From assembly GCA_964023275.1 (NCBI GenBank), contig OZ029914.1:31069351-31133350 (forward strand): DNA of 64,000 bases, in the 5' to 3' direction. The DNA is from Norana najaformis (taxonomy: Eukaryota; Annelida; Clitellata; Crassiclitellata; Hormogastridae). The notes beneath the pieces are model-generated. The model did no database searches and had not been told where the DNA came from. It saw only the letters and a list, made by a program, of their open reading frames with translations. A program made the translations under genes and the position numbers. Positions 11,609-23,019 of this stretch are shown piece after piece; position 1 is the stretch's first letter; each line of letters opens with the position of its first letter.

Positions 11609-11745
11609 AGTGGCGGCTCCAGGATTGTTTGCGTGGGGCAAAAGCATTTTTCGCGCCACATTCTCACAGTCCACCATGCACGGATCTGGACTGAGGGGCG
11701 CAGGCACATAACCAAGAGTGGGTGGCTCTAGCTGAATCCGTCCAC
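11609..11745. mobile_element. Segment bounded by CAGTGGCGG inverted ends
   Basis: CAGTGGCGGCTCCAGGATTG at the left and CCGTCCACTG at the right are imperfect inverted ends of a segment of about 135 bp. A cleaner copy, ending CCGCCACTG, sits at 13137-13280 in unit 3. No coding sequence; possibly a MITE. Confidence 0.45.
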
Positions 11746-13136
11746 TGGGATATACGTAAATATAACTTTCGAAATTTCTCAGCGCCACTCGAAAGCCGCG
11801 TAATGGAGACCAACTTATACAATGGCGTTAAAAGACCCTTCGGGAGAAGCGAAATGTATGAGAAAGATGTGTATTTTATGGGGATAGTCTCAAAAGTAAA
11901 GTAAAGTAGTTTCTCATATCCCACAAGTGAGATGTAGAGGAGGCGCTTATTTAATTTTCTTTAGGCCCTTGAGCCGACAGTAGATGACTTCCAAATTCCC
12001 AACATTCAAGACACAGGACCAGCACATCGGAGGACTTGCCGTTTACCTTCCAGGTAGGTGGCAGCACAGTTTCGAAAAAGACCATTAGATCAACGCTGGT
12101 AACACGACTTCCATACACGTGTTGACCACTCCTTTATATTCCTCCTTTATCCGTCTGTCATCTGGAGTTGGTTCGGATTAGGTAGGTCGCACGTGTGCTG
12201 CATGCAGGTGCGAATAGACTTGGCGCCATTTCTAATTTAGTCAGCTTAGGTTCTCGGTTTGCATGTAATTATCCATCTTTCCTGCCCATCCCACAGCGCA
12301 CCTGGTTTCAGATTTCGGCGCGAGTCCGCCAAATCCAGTTGCGTTTTTCACCTGCCTACATACATTAATTTTACCGCTCTGTCTCAGCTGTATAACCGCC
12401 GATCAGTTTTTAATTGAGGGTGATGAGGTGGTAGTCTGAAGCAGTGGGACATATCTAAATGTAAATGTAAACCTCCGAAATTTTTCAGCGCCACACAAAA
12501 ACCGAGTCAGGGAGATCAAAAATGACCCGCTGGAAGAAGCGAAATGTATGAGGAAGATGTGTATTTTATGGGGATAGTCTCAGCAATAAAGTCACGTTTC
12601 CCATATCCCACAGTGTGAGACGTAGAGGAGGCGCTCAATCCTTTTCATTAGGCCCTTGAGCTGACAGTGAACGAATCCCAAAATCCTGGACACGGGGGCA
12701 GGGCATCGCAGGACTTTGACGTTTACTTTCCAGCTAGGTGGCAGCACAGTTTTGAAAACGTCCATTAGATTAAATCGCGCGCTGGTTACACGAATCGCAT
12801 ACAAGTGTTGACCACTAATTAACAATCTCTATGGCTGTTTGTCTCTGTGTTTGTTCGTCTGTCGTTGAGTCGGATTTGGCGGGACCGGTGGCACGTGTGC
12901 TGAATGCAGGTGCGAATAGACTTGTTGGCTCAATTTCGAAATTTATTACGTTTTAGTTTTCTGTTTGCAAATAATTATATCTGTTCTAGGCTGCCCATCC
13001 CACAGCGCAGATGCTCTCAGATTTCGTTTGCGTTATGGACCTGCTAATTTAAAATAGTTTTGTCGCGCTGTCGCAGATCTGGATTCCCGCCGTTACTTTT
13101 TAATGGCATAGTGCCAGAACCAGAGGTAAAATATAT

Positions 13137-13280
13137 CAGTGGCGGCTCCAGGATTGTTTGCGTGGGGCAAGAGCATTTCCAAGGGGGCCACATTCTAGCA
13201 GTCCTCCATGCACGGGTCTGGTCTGAGAGGCGCAGGCATTTAACCAAAAGGGAGCGCCTATAGCTAAATCCGCCACTGGG
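13137..13280. mobile_element. Second CAGTGGCGG/CCGCCACTG segment
   Basis: Perfect 9-bp inverted ends CAGTGGCGG and CCGCCACTG enclose about 140 bp similar to 11609-11745. It is embedded in the third unit of the tandem array. Confidence 0.5.
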
Positions 13281-13629
13281 ATAGGCCCTATATGTAAATG
13301 TAAACCTCCAAAATTTCTTAGCGCCACACAAAAGGCGCCTCAGGGAGACCAACTTACAAAGTGGCGCTAAAAGACCCATTGGGAGAAGTGAAACTATGTA
13401 TGAGGAAGACGTCTACTTTGTGGGATAGTGTCAGCAGTAAAGTAAATTTTCGCATATGCCACAAGTGAGATTTAAAGTGGCGCTCATTTAATTTTCTTTA
13501 GACCATTGAGCCGACAATGGACGAATCCCAATGTCCTGGACATGAGGCCAGTGCATCGCCGGACTTGCCGTTTCCTTCCCAGCTAGGTGGCTAGGTGTTG
13601 ACCATTCCTTTACAATCGGTATGTATGTG

Positions 13630-13662
<33 letters not shown>

Positions 13663-13665
13663 GCC
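13630..13665 (+). repeat. GTCT microsatellite
   Basis: About eight GTCT units interrupting the third array unit. Confidence 0.9.
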
Positions 13666-13859
13666 TGGAGTTGGTTCACATTAGGCAGGTGGCACGTGTG
13701 CTGCATGCAGGTGCGAATAGAATCTGTTGCGGTATTTCTAAATTTATTACGTTTAAACCAAGAGAGGGAGGTGACGAACCGCCTAGGCTACACAAAACCC
13801 GCGTCAGGAAGACCAGTTAAACATCGGCGCTAAAAAACCTGTTAGGAGGTGCGAAGTGT

Positions 13860-15065
13860 ACGGGAAGATATGTTTTCTATGGGAAATATTTAGTCTGGAC
13901 CAGTGGGGAGAAAGACCTTTGGACGGGAGGGCGATGTATTGGGAAATGCAGCTTCAATGAGAGATAATAGAAATCAACGTCGTATAAAACCGATTCTCAA
14001 TACATATTAATTCGCATCAGTTAAGATTCGTTAGATATATAAATTATAACAGTTCCGAGAGGTCCTTGAATGGAAATACATGTGTACTCAAATATTATAA
14101 TGCTTACGTACATTCAGCAATTACTACTACTGCTACATGCCAGTTCAACAAAAACTACTACTACTACGACGACTATGACCATGACCATTAATAGGCCTAT
14201 TACAATTATGAAGCCTTTTATTATTATTACGCCTATTGATATTAGGCCTAATATTATCATTATTGTTATTATTAGGTCTACCATAATGTAGCGCTTCTTA
14301 GCTTCTTAAAGCCATAAATGAGTTGCATCAGTGTAACGTGCTTCTTGGTCAGGATGAATCAGCTCGACTCAGTAAGTACAAGGTGCAAGGGTCAGTTTCA
14401 GATCGATGTCTTGACATTAGAGATCTTTTGCAATGTCCAACAACAGCACATTAACTGTTATGAATTTATGAGAACCATCTTGTCTCAAAGTTTATAGACG
14501 GTCAGTGGATGGCTTTTTAAATAGCTGAAGACTAAGACACAATTTTATATAAATCCATTGCCTAATAGAGTTGTTAAAATTGTTTTATCGTTTGAATGGG
14601 TGAGTTAAAGTAAGGTAATATAATCGAACGGTTATGTAGTGGCTTCTAGTAGCAACGGTTTAATGAATAAAACAGCTAAACCAAAATCAATACCAGTATT
14701 GATGGAAAATGAATGAGAATGTTGTAGTCAAAATGACAGCCTGAGTCATTTGTCATAATTGTTGAGGTTTGTTTGAACTGCTCTCAAATATATTGTGTGG
14801 CATGGTATTCGATTGGCTTGAACGCGAAATTGCTCAGCGCCTACGGTTGATACGATGTCATTATATTTCGGCGCTGAATAAATGATGTGTTGCATGTGAC
14901 CTATATATACCCGGTATATATATACCGAATATATATACCATATATATACGTATATATCTATGTACCCGGTATAGATGAGAGTGTGGTCACTAAGGTGGGA
15001 AAATACGAACTCAACTGGTGTTGTGTGATAGTTGAGGCAGAACGTTTGCTGTCTTCATCCTTGAA
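13860..15065. other. AT-rich spacer, no gene seen
   Basis: Contains ACT/ATT triplet-rich sequence at 14125-14285 and an AT palindromic run with CCCGGTATATATATACCG near 14910. No supported exon or RNA gene. Confidence 0.5.
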
Positions 15066-15200
15066 CTTGTGTGTGATCAGTGAACCGTGACCCTCGATTG
15101 GGCTAACAAGCCACAAGACACACCTGTCTGTTTTCAGGCGATTTGCATGCAGTAGATGGGTCCGAAGCTTGAACGAAGAAGGGAGACGTCTGCGGGTTAC
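15065..15200 (+). repeat. Fragment related to the 28-kb minisatellite
   Basis: Words AGTGAACCGTGACC, TGTTTTCAGGCGATTTGCAT and GTAGATGGGTC recur in the 28040-28620 units. This is one unit of the same family in a distant place. Confidence 0.6.
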
Positions 15201-15379
15201 AAGTTACTGGGCGAGTTGATAGAGTCTTCGCTCGGACGGTCTGCAGCGAGCTGAAGAACTCGGGCGATTCAAAGGAGGAGTTTTGGTCGACTGGAGAAGT
15301 GAGGCCGTGACTGAAGGGACAGAAAGCCTGAGAAGTGAAAAAGCGCTTAACATTCCAAGGCCTCCGTCTTCGTAAGTGC

Positions 15380-18300
15380 CGATATATATGTATACACATA
15401 TCAAAGGGGTGCTATATAAATTGATTATAAATATAGGCCTAGTCTTAATTTCAAGCCCGTTTAAATAGTATATGTAATTAGAATATACACGCTTGCGTGT
15501 GCTTAATTGAAATTGAAGAGTCCATGCCTTAGTAGTACACACGGTTTCAAGTGCTTGAATTCTTGACGTAATTAATACACGTAGTTGTTATGTAGATACC
15601 ATTGACATGGACGAGATAATTACGTAGATATACTATTCTGTACCAAGACAGTTGAATGCTTGACGGATATGCTGGAGGCAGATGTTTTATTTAGCGCCTC
15701 TTCATGTATCTACTCAAAAGAATGACCTCTTGCAAGAGCCACACCTAGACCTATCGTCTGTTATAAACGCATCCGAAAATAGTCGTTGCAAAATGGTTTT
15801 TCATTTACTTATTCATTCACTCAGTTTCAATGTCTTTAAATTTTTACTTGCTTCACAGCTTTTTAATTTTATTTTCCAATCTCTGTTTTTGCAAGGCCAA
15901 GAAAGCAAATTGTTTATTCACGCATTAATTAATAGCATTATCAAGTATTTATAGTGTACTGTATATGCGCTTGTGTGTGTGCTTAATTGAAGAGTGTATG
16001 CCATGCACATATATGTTGTGTAGATACAGTGAAATTGTTTATCCGCCTGAGATATATGGTAAAATTATTGAAAATATTAATTGAAGAGTGTTTCCACATA
16101 AACTGAGTATATATGCTCTCGTGTGTGCTTAACTGAAGAGTCTATGCCTTAGTTTTACACACGGTTTCAAGCGCTTGAAAGTCATGTAAATACCATTGAC
16201 ATTGAGCGGTTAATTATTTAGCGCATCATCGGGTTATCTACTCATAAGCGGGACATCAGGAAAGCGCCACATCTAGATCTACTAGACCTAGACCTAGCGT
16301 CTATTATGAAAGTACCAGCGTAGCCGTGCCTAGTTGATTCGGTCAATAGTTCAGTTAAATAGAAACTTGATCAGCTGCGTCAAACAGTTTCTACAGTTCT
16401 ACACAGTAACTGAAGAATAATGGCTGGTTGAACTGTATCCAAAAATAGTCGTTGCAGAATGGTTTTTCATTCATTTATTCACTGTCAATTTTCAATGTCT
16501 TTCCATTTTTACTTGCTTCACAGCTTTTTTATTTTGCATTCTCGGTTAATTCTACTTTCTAAAAGTATTTTCTTGATTCCTTTGAACAGACGAGAGAAGA
16601 TGGACACCATGCAAGAGACGCAGTAGCTCCTCCTCGCATTGGAATGAGGCCCATGACCCACCAGAAAGACAGTAGTAGTAAGTGAACTCATAATTTTACA
16701 ATATTTCCCCTATATAAATGATTATATATGCGCTTGTGCTTAATTGAAGCGTCTAAGGCAAAGGGTCGCTATACTAAATTGAGTGTGTATAGAAGCCTAG
16801 TGTTAATTTCAAGCTTGTGTAATGGGTATGCGTATTTAGAGTATATATGCGCTTGTGTGTTTGTGCGTGCTTAACTGAAGAGTCTAAGGCAAAGAGGTGC
16901 TACATAAATTGATTAAACTGTAATCCTATTGTTAATTTCAAACTTGTTTATAGGGTTTATAGGGTATGTGTATTTCGAGTATATATGCGCTTGTGTTTCT
17001 GTGTGCTTAGTTGAAGATTCTAAGGCAATGGGGTGCTATATAAATTGATAAGCCCAGTGTTAATTTCAAGCATGTTTAAGCTTGTTAAATCTTGTTAATG
17101 TGTATTTACAGAGTATATGTGTTTGTGTGTGCCTTACTAAAGCATCTAAGCTTGGGAATATAGGTGTGCATAATTTAAGTCTAAGGCAAGGGGTGCTATA
17201 TAAATCGAATAGAGACCTAGTGTTAATTTAAAGCTTGATTAAAGCTTGTTCAAGCTTGTTTGTGTCCTTAATTGAAGCATCTTAGGCAAAGGGGTGCTAT
17301 ATAAACTGACTACTGAGTGTAGCTGGAGTATATATATATATACATCATATATATACATTATATATGCGCTTGTTTCTGTGTGCTTAACTGAAGCGTATAA
17401 AGGCAAAGGGGTGCTATATAAATTGATTATGTAAGCTTGCTTTTAGTATGTGTGTAGGTTAAGTATATATGCACTTGTTTTTGTGTGCTTAACTGAAGCG
17501 TATAAAGGCAAATAGGTGCTATATAAATTGATTATGTATAGAGGCCTACAGTGTTAATTTCAAGCTTGCCTGAAGTATGTGTGTAGGTTAAGTATATATG
17601 CACTTGTGTTTTTGTGTGCTTAACTGGTGTATAAAGGCAAAGGAGTGCTATATAAATTGATTAAACTGTAATCCTAGTGTTAATTTCAAACTTGATTATA
17701 GGGTATGTGTATTTCGAGTATAATATGTGCTTGTGTGTTTCTGTGTGCTTAGTTGAAGATTCTAAGGCAATGGGGTGCTATATAAATTGATAAGCCCAGT
17801 GTTAATTTCAAGCATGTTTAAGGTTGCTAAAGCTTGTTATATATGTGCTTGTGAGTGCTTAACTGAAGCATCTAAGTTGAGTGTGCATAATTAAGGCATA
17901 GGGGTGATTAATAGAGAGAGGCCTAGTACAATTTAAAGCTTGTTCATGTGTATGTAGAGTTTATATATGCTTGCTTGTGTGCGCTTAACTGAAGCATCTT
18001 AGGCAAAAGGGTGCTATATAAATTGATTATATGTGTATATTTCGAGTACATGTGCTTGTCTGTGTCTAAAAGGCAATGGGGTGCTATATAAATTGATTAT
18101 ATATAGTAGCCCTAGAGTATATATATTCGCTTTCCCTTGCTTTATTGAAGAGTCCCATGGCTTAGTTGTACTCAAGGTTTCAAGCTGTAATTGATACATG
18201 TAGATTTTATGTAGATACCGTTGACCAACCCCTAGACCTAGCGTGTATTATATTTTTGGATGTGCTGGTTGAACTGTATCAAAAAATAGTCGTCGCATAA

Positions 18301-18400
18301 TGGTTTTTCATTTATTTTATTTACTCAATCACGCAGTGAATTTTTTTCAGTGCCTTTCCATTTTCTACAAGTATTTTTCTTCATTGCTTGCTCCTCCGCG
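15380..18400 (+). repeat. Satellite-like field with GGTGCTATATAAATTGATT units
   Basis: About a dozen diverged units of 70-170 bp repeat a core (GGGGTGCTATATAAATTGAT), then TAATTTCAAGCTTG, then TATATGCGCTTGTGTGTG and CTTAACTGAAGC. Cores lie near 15406, 16894, 17030, 17190, 17290, 17408, 17513, 17642, 17772, 18010 and 18078. A second, longer motif (AATAGTCGTTGCARAATGG with TTTTTCATT) recurs at 15777, 16443 and 18282, giving higher-order structure. The core resembles the 3' tail of CR1/L2-like elements, for example near 46480. Confidence 0.8.
16590..16677 (+). other. Exon-like segment inside the satellite field
   Basis: Flanked by a good acceptor (GATTCCTTTGAACAG) and a perfect donor (GTAAGT at 16678). 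One frame is open through all 88 bases. A decayed relative of its middle part lies near 18390-18412. No partner exon could be proven. Confidence 0.25.
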
Positions 18401-18596
18401 TATTGGAATGAGAATAACGTAGCAAATATTTATCTAAGGCAAAATTTGAAGAAGAATAATAAAAGAAATATTTCTTTTAATAAATTTCTTCTTTGATAGG
18501 TTTCTGGTTCGGGTCTGCTGACTGCGTGTAACGACTCTGCGAAGCAGCAGAATTTGGTACCAGGCAAGTCCTGCAATGGATGGCCCCGTGTCCAGG

Positions 18597-19171
18597 ACCT
18601 TGGGATTCGTCAACTGAACGGATCAAGGTAGGATAAAGGAGCATAAACTAAGTAAGTTCCAAGGCCGGAGACGGCTCTCTCTGTCTCTGTCTAAGTCTTC
18701 AAAGCCATCGACTGCGACGCAGTCGATGACCTTGAAAGACTTAGTTTACTCTTTCTCCCTCTCTTTCTCTTTCTCCCTCTCTTTCTCTTTCTCCCCTCTC
18801 TTTCTCTTTCTCCCTCTCTTTCTCTTTCCCCCTCTCTTTCTCTTTCTCCCTCTCTTTCTCTTTTCTCCCTCTCCTTGGAACTTAGAAGTTCCAAGGCAAA
18901 GAGAGGGAGAAAGAGAAAGAGAGGGAGAGAAAGAGAGGGAGAAAGAGAAAGAGAGGGAGAAAGAGAAAGAGAGGGAGAAAGAGAAAGAGAGAGCCGAGCC
19001 GAGCCGAAATAAACTAAGTCTTTCAAGGTCATCGACTGCGTCGCAGTCGATGGCTTTGAAGACTTAGACAGAGACAGAGAGAGCCCTCTCCGGCCTTGGA
19101 ACTTACTTAGTTTATGCTGCTTTATCCTGTTAGGCCCTTGCTTGATCCGTTCAGTTGACGAATCCCAAGGG
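18597..19171. repeat. Large palindrome with nested hairpins
   Basis: Two arms of about 285 bp are inverted copies around a centre at 18884-18885 (TTGGAACTTAGAAGTTCCAA). Each arm holds a smaller palindrome (CATCGACTGCGACGCAGTCG and its partner) and a CTTTCTCCCT or AGGGAGAAAG tract. The outer ends (CCTTGGGATTCGTCAAC and its inverse) come from the dispersed element seen in the 11.6-13.8 kb array. It resembles a foldback element or an inverted duplication. Confidence 0.85.
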
Positions 19172-19594
19172 TCTCTTCTTACTCCAGCTGTGAAGATCGT
19201 CACCCGACTCCAATCTAGGTAGACATCAACATAACGCAAACGATTACACACATCTCTTAAAGGTCTTAAAGGGAAAAAAGAGAGACACAGAGCAAGTAAG
19301 CATGCAGACTAGCAATGAAATTAGTAGCATATGAAAAGCAAGCATGCAGGTTAGCAATTAAATCAGTAGCAATGCAAGCAAGCAAGTCCAAGCAGTTGCA
19401 GCTGAAGTTCAAGAACTCTACAGGAACGAACAGAAGGAATTAGATAGATAGACAGTCAGGCAGGCAGCGTTAGGGTTCTCTTTCTCCCTTCTCTCTCTCT
19501 CTCGACGGTGTGGATGACCTTGAAAGACTTAATGATAGATACCTTACAAGAGCACCAATCTAGGTAGACATCAACATAACGCAAACGATTACAC

Positions 19595-19619
19595 ATTTCG
19601 TCTCGTCTCCGTCTCTCTC

Positions 19620-19651
<32 letters not shown>

Positions 19652-19687
19652 CTCTCTCTCTCCTCTGTCCTCTCCTCTCTCTCTCTC

Positions 19688-19721
<34 letters not shown>

Positions 19722-19745
19722 CTCTCTCTCCTCTCTCTCTCTCTC

Positions 19746-19829
<84 letters not shown>

Positions 19830-19917
19830 CTCTCTCTCTCTCCTCTCTCTCTCCTCTCTCTCTCTCTCCTCTCTCTCTCCTCTCTCTCTCTCCTCTCTCT
19901 CTCCTCTCTCTCCTCTC

Positions 19918-19961
<44 letters not shown>

Positions 19962-20113
19962 CTCTCTCCTCTCTCTCTCCTCTCTCTCTCCTCTCTCCTC
20001 TCCTCTCTCTGTCCTCTCTCCTCTCTCTCTCCTCTCCTCTCTCTCTCTCTCTCTCTCTCCTCTCTCTGTCCTCTCCTCTCTCCTCTCCTCTCTCTCTCTC
20101 CTCTCTCTCTCTC

Positions 20114-20158
<45 letters not shown>
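19595..20158 (+). repeat. CT-rich (CCTCTCT) tract
   Basis: About 560 bp of CT dinucleotides broken by CCT at short intervals, giving units such as CTCTCTCTCCT. The long Glu/Arg frames on the minus strand are artefacts. It abuts the 5' end of the truncated Penelope-like copy. Confidence 0.95.
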
Positions 20159-20159
<1 letters not shown>

Positions 20160-20219
20160 CTCGTAACGATAGCAAAGCAATTCTCCAGCACCTACACAAG
20201 AAGAACTTACAACATAAAA

Positions 20220-20527
20220 CACACATTAGACTGTAAAAATCGAGACATAGTCTATCTAATTACCTGCAAAAAATGTAAGAAACAATACGTCGGGGAAACT
20301 AGTAGACCACTACCAACAAGACTATCTAATCACAAATATAATATAAAAATGAAAAACGACACACCGATAGCAACACACTTCAACGAGACCGGACATACAA
20401 AAAACCATTTGACGATACTACCAATAGAACAAACAAACAACAGAAAGGAACTACTAGAACGGGAACAATACTGGATGAACGAACTGACGACATACATCCC
20501 GTTCGGACTAAACATAAAACACAAATA
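20220..20527 (+). pseudogene. GIY-YIG endonuclease fragment (upstream copy)
   Basis: The plus-strand frame reads DIVYLITCKKCKKQYVGETS, then ATHFNETGH, then ERIEQ-type ending LLEREQYWMNELTTYIPFG. This is the C-terminal GIY-YIG nicking domain of Penelope-like elements: the VY-x-ITC and QYVG halves are visible, with the following R and H residues. The frame runs intact to a stop near 20528, but the reverse transcriptase part is absent. Confidence 0.8.
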
Positions 20528-20529
20528 AT

Positions 20530-21240
20530 ACACACGTAAACGTTGGGACGGGAGAACCGACGGTTGCGCCAGTGCACTCTCAGGGCTATCCTAAGCCCGA
20601 ATCCCTCTCATCTCCTTTCGGCCAGTGCCTACCGAACGTTCACTAACCGCCCGATGTTCACGTCTCTACGATACGAAAATCTGGTTCAACCGGAAAACGC
20701 CAGAATATACCGACAAAAGACACAAGAAAACAAACAAAGATGCCCACCACAGAAAGATCGGGAAAATGGAAACATGAAGACTTCAAAGCAACAAGCGACG
20801 TGTAAATAGCACAGCATAGGGACTGTCAAGCACCTTATTCTATCGCATGTGGAACTTTGAACTTTGATCAGATGCCGCACTTTGATCTAGCCTACGAATT
20901 TTTAATCATTACTTTGAATTTGTATAACACTATGTATTTGTATCGCACATTGAACTACATAGTCAGTACTAACCATGTTTTAATTGTACCGCAACTTTAT
21001 GTTTAGAACTTTAGACTAATTGAAGGTCATGTCTTCGCACCTTTTGATTGAACATTAGCCACCGAATGGACATTAATAGTTTTCTAGCCGAGCCAATTGT
21101 ACAGCGCTTCACTTTAGTACTAGTATATATACCACTAACTTTCACACTTTTAATCATTCTCGAAGAAGACTTACAATAAAGTCGAAACGTCGAATGTGAA
21201 TAAATTTTCAACTTTACTAGTACGTGTTTTTATTACTGAA
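20530..21240 (+). other. Penelope-like 3' region / pseudo-LTR
   Basis: AT-rich untranslated region between the upstream endonuclease and the ORFs of the longer copy. It contains the hammerhead-like segment at 21157-21195. No conserved coding sequence seen. Confidence 0.55.
21157..21195 (+). ncRNA. Hammerhead-ribozyme-like motif (degenerate)
   Basis: CTCGAAGA, then a 5-bp stem GACTT/AAGTC with a short loop, then CGAAACGTC. This follows the order CUGANGA - stem II - GAAA - (G)UC of hammerhead cores, which are known in Penelope-like pseudo-LTRs. The first box is imperfect (TCGAAGA for CTGAAGA) and stems I and III were not established. Confidence 0.35.
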
Positions 21241-21961
21241 AATCTACCCCAGACAGAATAACTTTAGAAATTCTGTCAACCAAGTACGCTACAAGCGCTA
21301 CCCACCGAACAACGGGTGGAATTTGAATCATTACCGCTATGATAATCGGCAGAACAACATCTCACGAAGCCGAAGCAGAAACCGATACCAGAACAACAAC
21401 GGGTATCGGACTCAAAACCGGTTCCAAGGATCCAACCGTTTCCGAAGCCAGAGTTGGAACCGGAACAGAAGCAACAACGGGAACCGTAGCCGCAGTCGCA
21501 ACGGAAGAAACAACGGGAACCAGGACTGGAACCGTAACAACAACAACTACCAGAACAACTACAACCACGGGGCATGGAACGACAGAAGCAGAAGCAGATC
21601 CTGGAATGACAAGAGTGACAACAGAAACGAAGAAAGAACAGAGGAGAGAAGGTCAAGCAACGCAGACTTCCAAAGCATGTGTCGGGCACTCTACAAGACG
21701 GCCCAGATACAACACCACACGGAGAACTGGACCGACCTTCCACAGGCAATCGTCAGAAATCTAGAAGATTTAGCGTCCAACATCACACCACCGGACCCCA
21801 CTACTGAACTGCAAGAACAGATACAAACGATCTTCACCGACACCGCTACCCAGATACATGCATGCGTTCTGAACCACCTCCAACAACGGCTGCAATTCAA
21901 CCGAAACTTTCTCAGGTCAGTAAACCCTCAGGACAAAGAGAGAGCCAGGGACATCGTCTGA
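21224..21961 (+). pseudogene. Asn/Arg-rich ORF of the Penelope-like element
   Basis: 245 codons. Roughly residues 20-140 are extremely rich in Asn, Arg and Ser (for example SRSRSRNRYQNNNGYRTQNR), like a nucleic-acid-binding capsid-like or condensate-forming segment. The second half is an ordinary acidic helical region (DLPQAIVRNLEDLASNITP). The first Met lies in the hydrophobic-coded UTR and may not be the true start. The frame stops at TGA 21959-21961 although similar basic sequence continues. No Cys-His knuckle is seen. Function inferred from position and composition only. Confidence 0.6.
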
Positions 21962-22082
21962 AGGAGACTCAACCAATGTTTACGAAGGAAGATGGGCCCG
22001 ATCAACATCAAAACAACTCTAAACAGGGAAATCGTGAACGTTGGAATAAACCGGTCCAAACGCAGAACGAACCACTCACACA

Positions 22083-22979
22083 GTGGAAGACACCGAAACG
22101 GAGGATGAAGGCAACAGCAACAACGACTGGAGCATACAACCACCACGCTCGAAAAGGACGCGCCACGGCAACACTCCTCCCTCTCCTCCCTCTCTTCCAA
22201 GAAAGATATCACTGAAAAGCCGCGTCCAGAACCTAGCAACAACGAGGAAGTTCCAGGTACTGGCCGACCAAGCCGCACTCGAAGAACTGCTAGGAACGGC
22301 GAACGAAATGGAAGAAGAAACCCCGGTGGAAGCGATGGACAACCAACAAATTGTCATCCGAGCAGAGATTCATGCGGAGCAAATCAACTCGCAAACACCT
22401 ACAGCACAGGAACCCGTTCTACCACCGACAACGCCCGCACCTTCACAAGGAAACGCCGTTAACAAGAGACGGAAGACAAGACACGACGACCGCATCAAAG
22501 CCGACTGGAAGGTGAAACTGAAGGCAGACACAAAGGTACTCGTTATCACTGACTCAAACTTCAGAAACTTACCGGAGGAGGATATCCCACAGAACTGGCA
22601 GGTCGACATATTCCCTGGTGCCAACTTTGCAACAATGGCAAACGTGATCAAAAACCTACCCTCCAACAATATCGAACACCTCGTAACTTCCGTGGGAATT
22701 AACAACAGGAATGGCGACTTCAAACGCACCACTTGCAGAGAATCCAACCGATTGACCGAAGCCTGCACCTCACTAACCGCGAAAGTCCACACATTAGGAG
22801 TATCCTACAGCAACCGACTGTATCAAACGGAGAAGGAAAACCTGGTCCAGATCAACCAACGTCTTCACCGAATGTTCACCAACAAATACATTCAACCTCT
22901 GAAACCGTAGGAAACGATGACGGAAGACACCGATCCAATCCACTACACAACGGAAACCACAAGAAATATCTGGCGGAAC
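22083..22979 (+). pseudogene. SGNH/GDSL hydrolase-like ORF of the Penelope-like element
   Basis: After an acidic, low-complexity N-terminal part, about residue 155 onward reads KVLVITDSNFRNL (block I, Ser in the DSN context), DIFPGANF, then EHLVTSVGINNRN (block III, GxNN). Further on comes NLVQINQRLHRMF. An in-frame TAG (22908-22910) interrupts it, but the same frame goes on to DPIHYTTETT, with the Asp and His of block V at 22932 and 22941. These are the hallmarks of an SGNH esterase/lipase-like fold. Such domains are known in CR1-group ORF1 proteins and in rotifer Terminons. Usual GDS Gly is replaced by Thr here. Confidence 0.7.
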
Positions 22980-23019
22980 ATCATCAGCCATATAGGTAAG
23001 CAACAGAAAAACTTCTAAT

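Larger units (their letters stand above)
11610..13855 (+). repeat. Tandem array, about three diverged units of 0.7-0.85 kb
   Basis: Successive units share GAAATGTATGAGRAAGATGTGT, then a CCATATCCCAC block, a TTAGGCCCTTGAGC block, the word GGACTTGCCGTTT and a TGCAGGTGCGAATAGA block. Equivalent points lie near 11896, 12588 and 13436, and a partial fourth unit follows after 13785. Units 1 and 3 carry a 130-bp segment absent from unit 2. The CCATATCCCAC-to-GGCAGCACAG part is itself dispersed (18560-18620, 19120-19175 and 45690-45840). Confidence 0.8.

Noticed and set aside
18691..19251. 186-codon minus-strand frame across the palindrome
   Set aside because: The reading is created by the CTTTCT/AGAAAG tracts and palindromic words; no domain and no splice context.
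19456..20226. Glu/Arg-rich frames up to 256 codons on the minus strand
   Set aside because: They are translations of the CT tract in all three frames.
21276..21749. Cys/Ser-rich minus-strand frame
   Set aside because: Antisense of the Asn/Arg-rich Penelope ORF.
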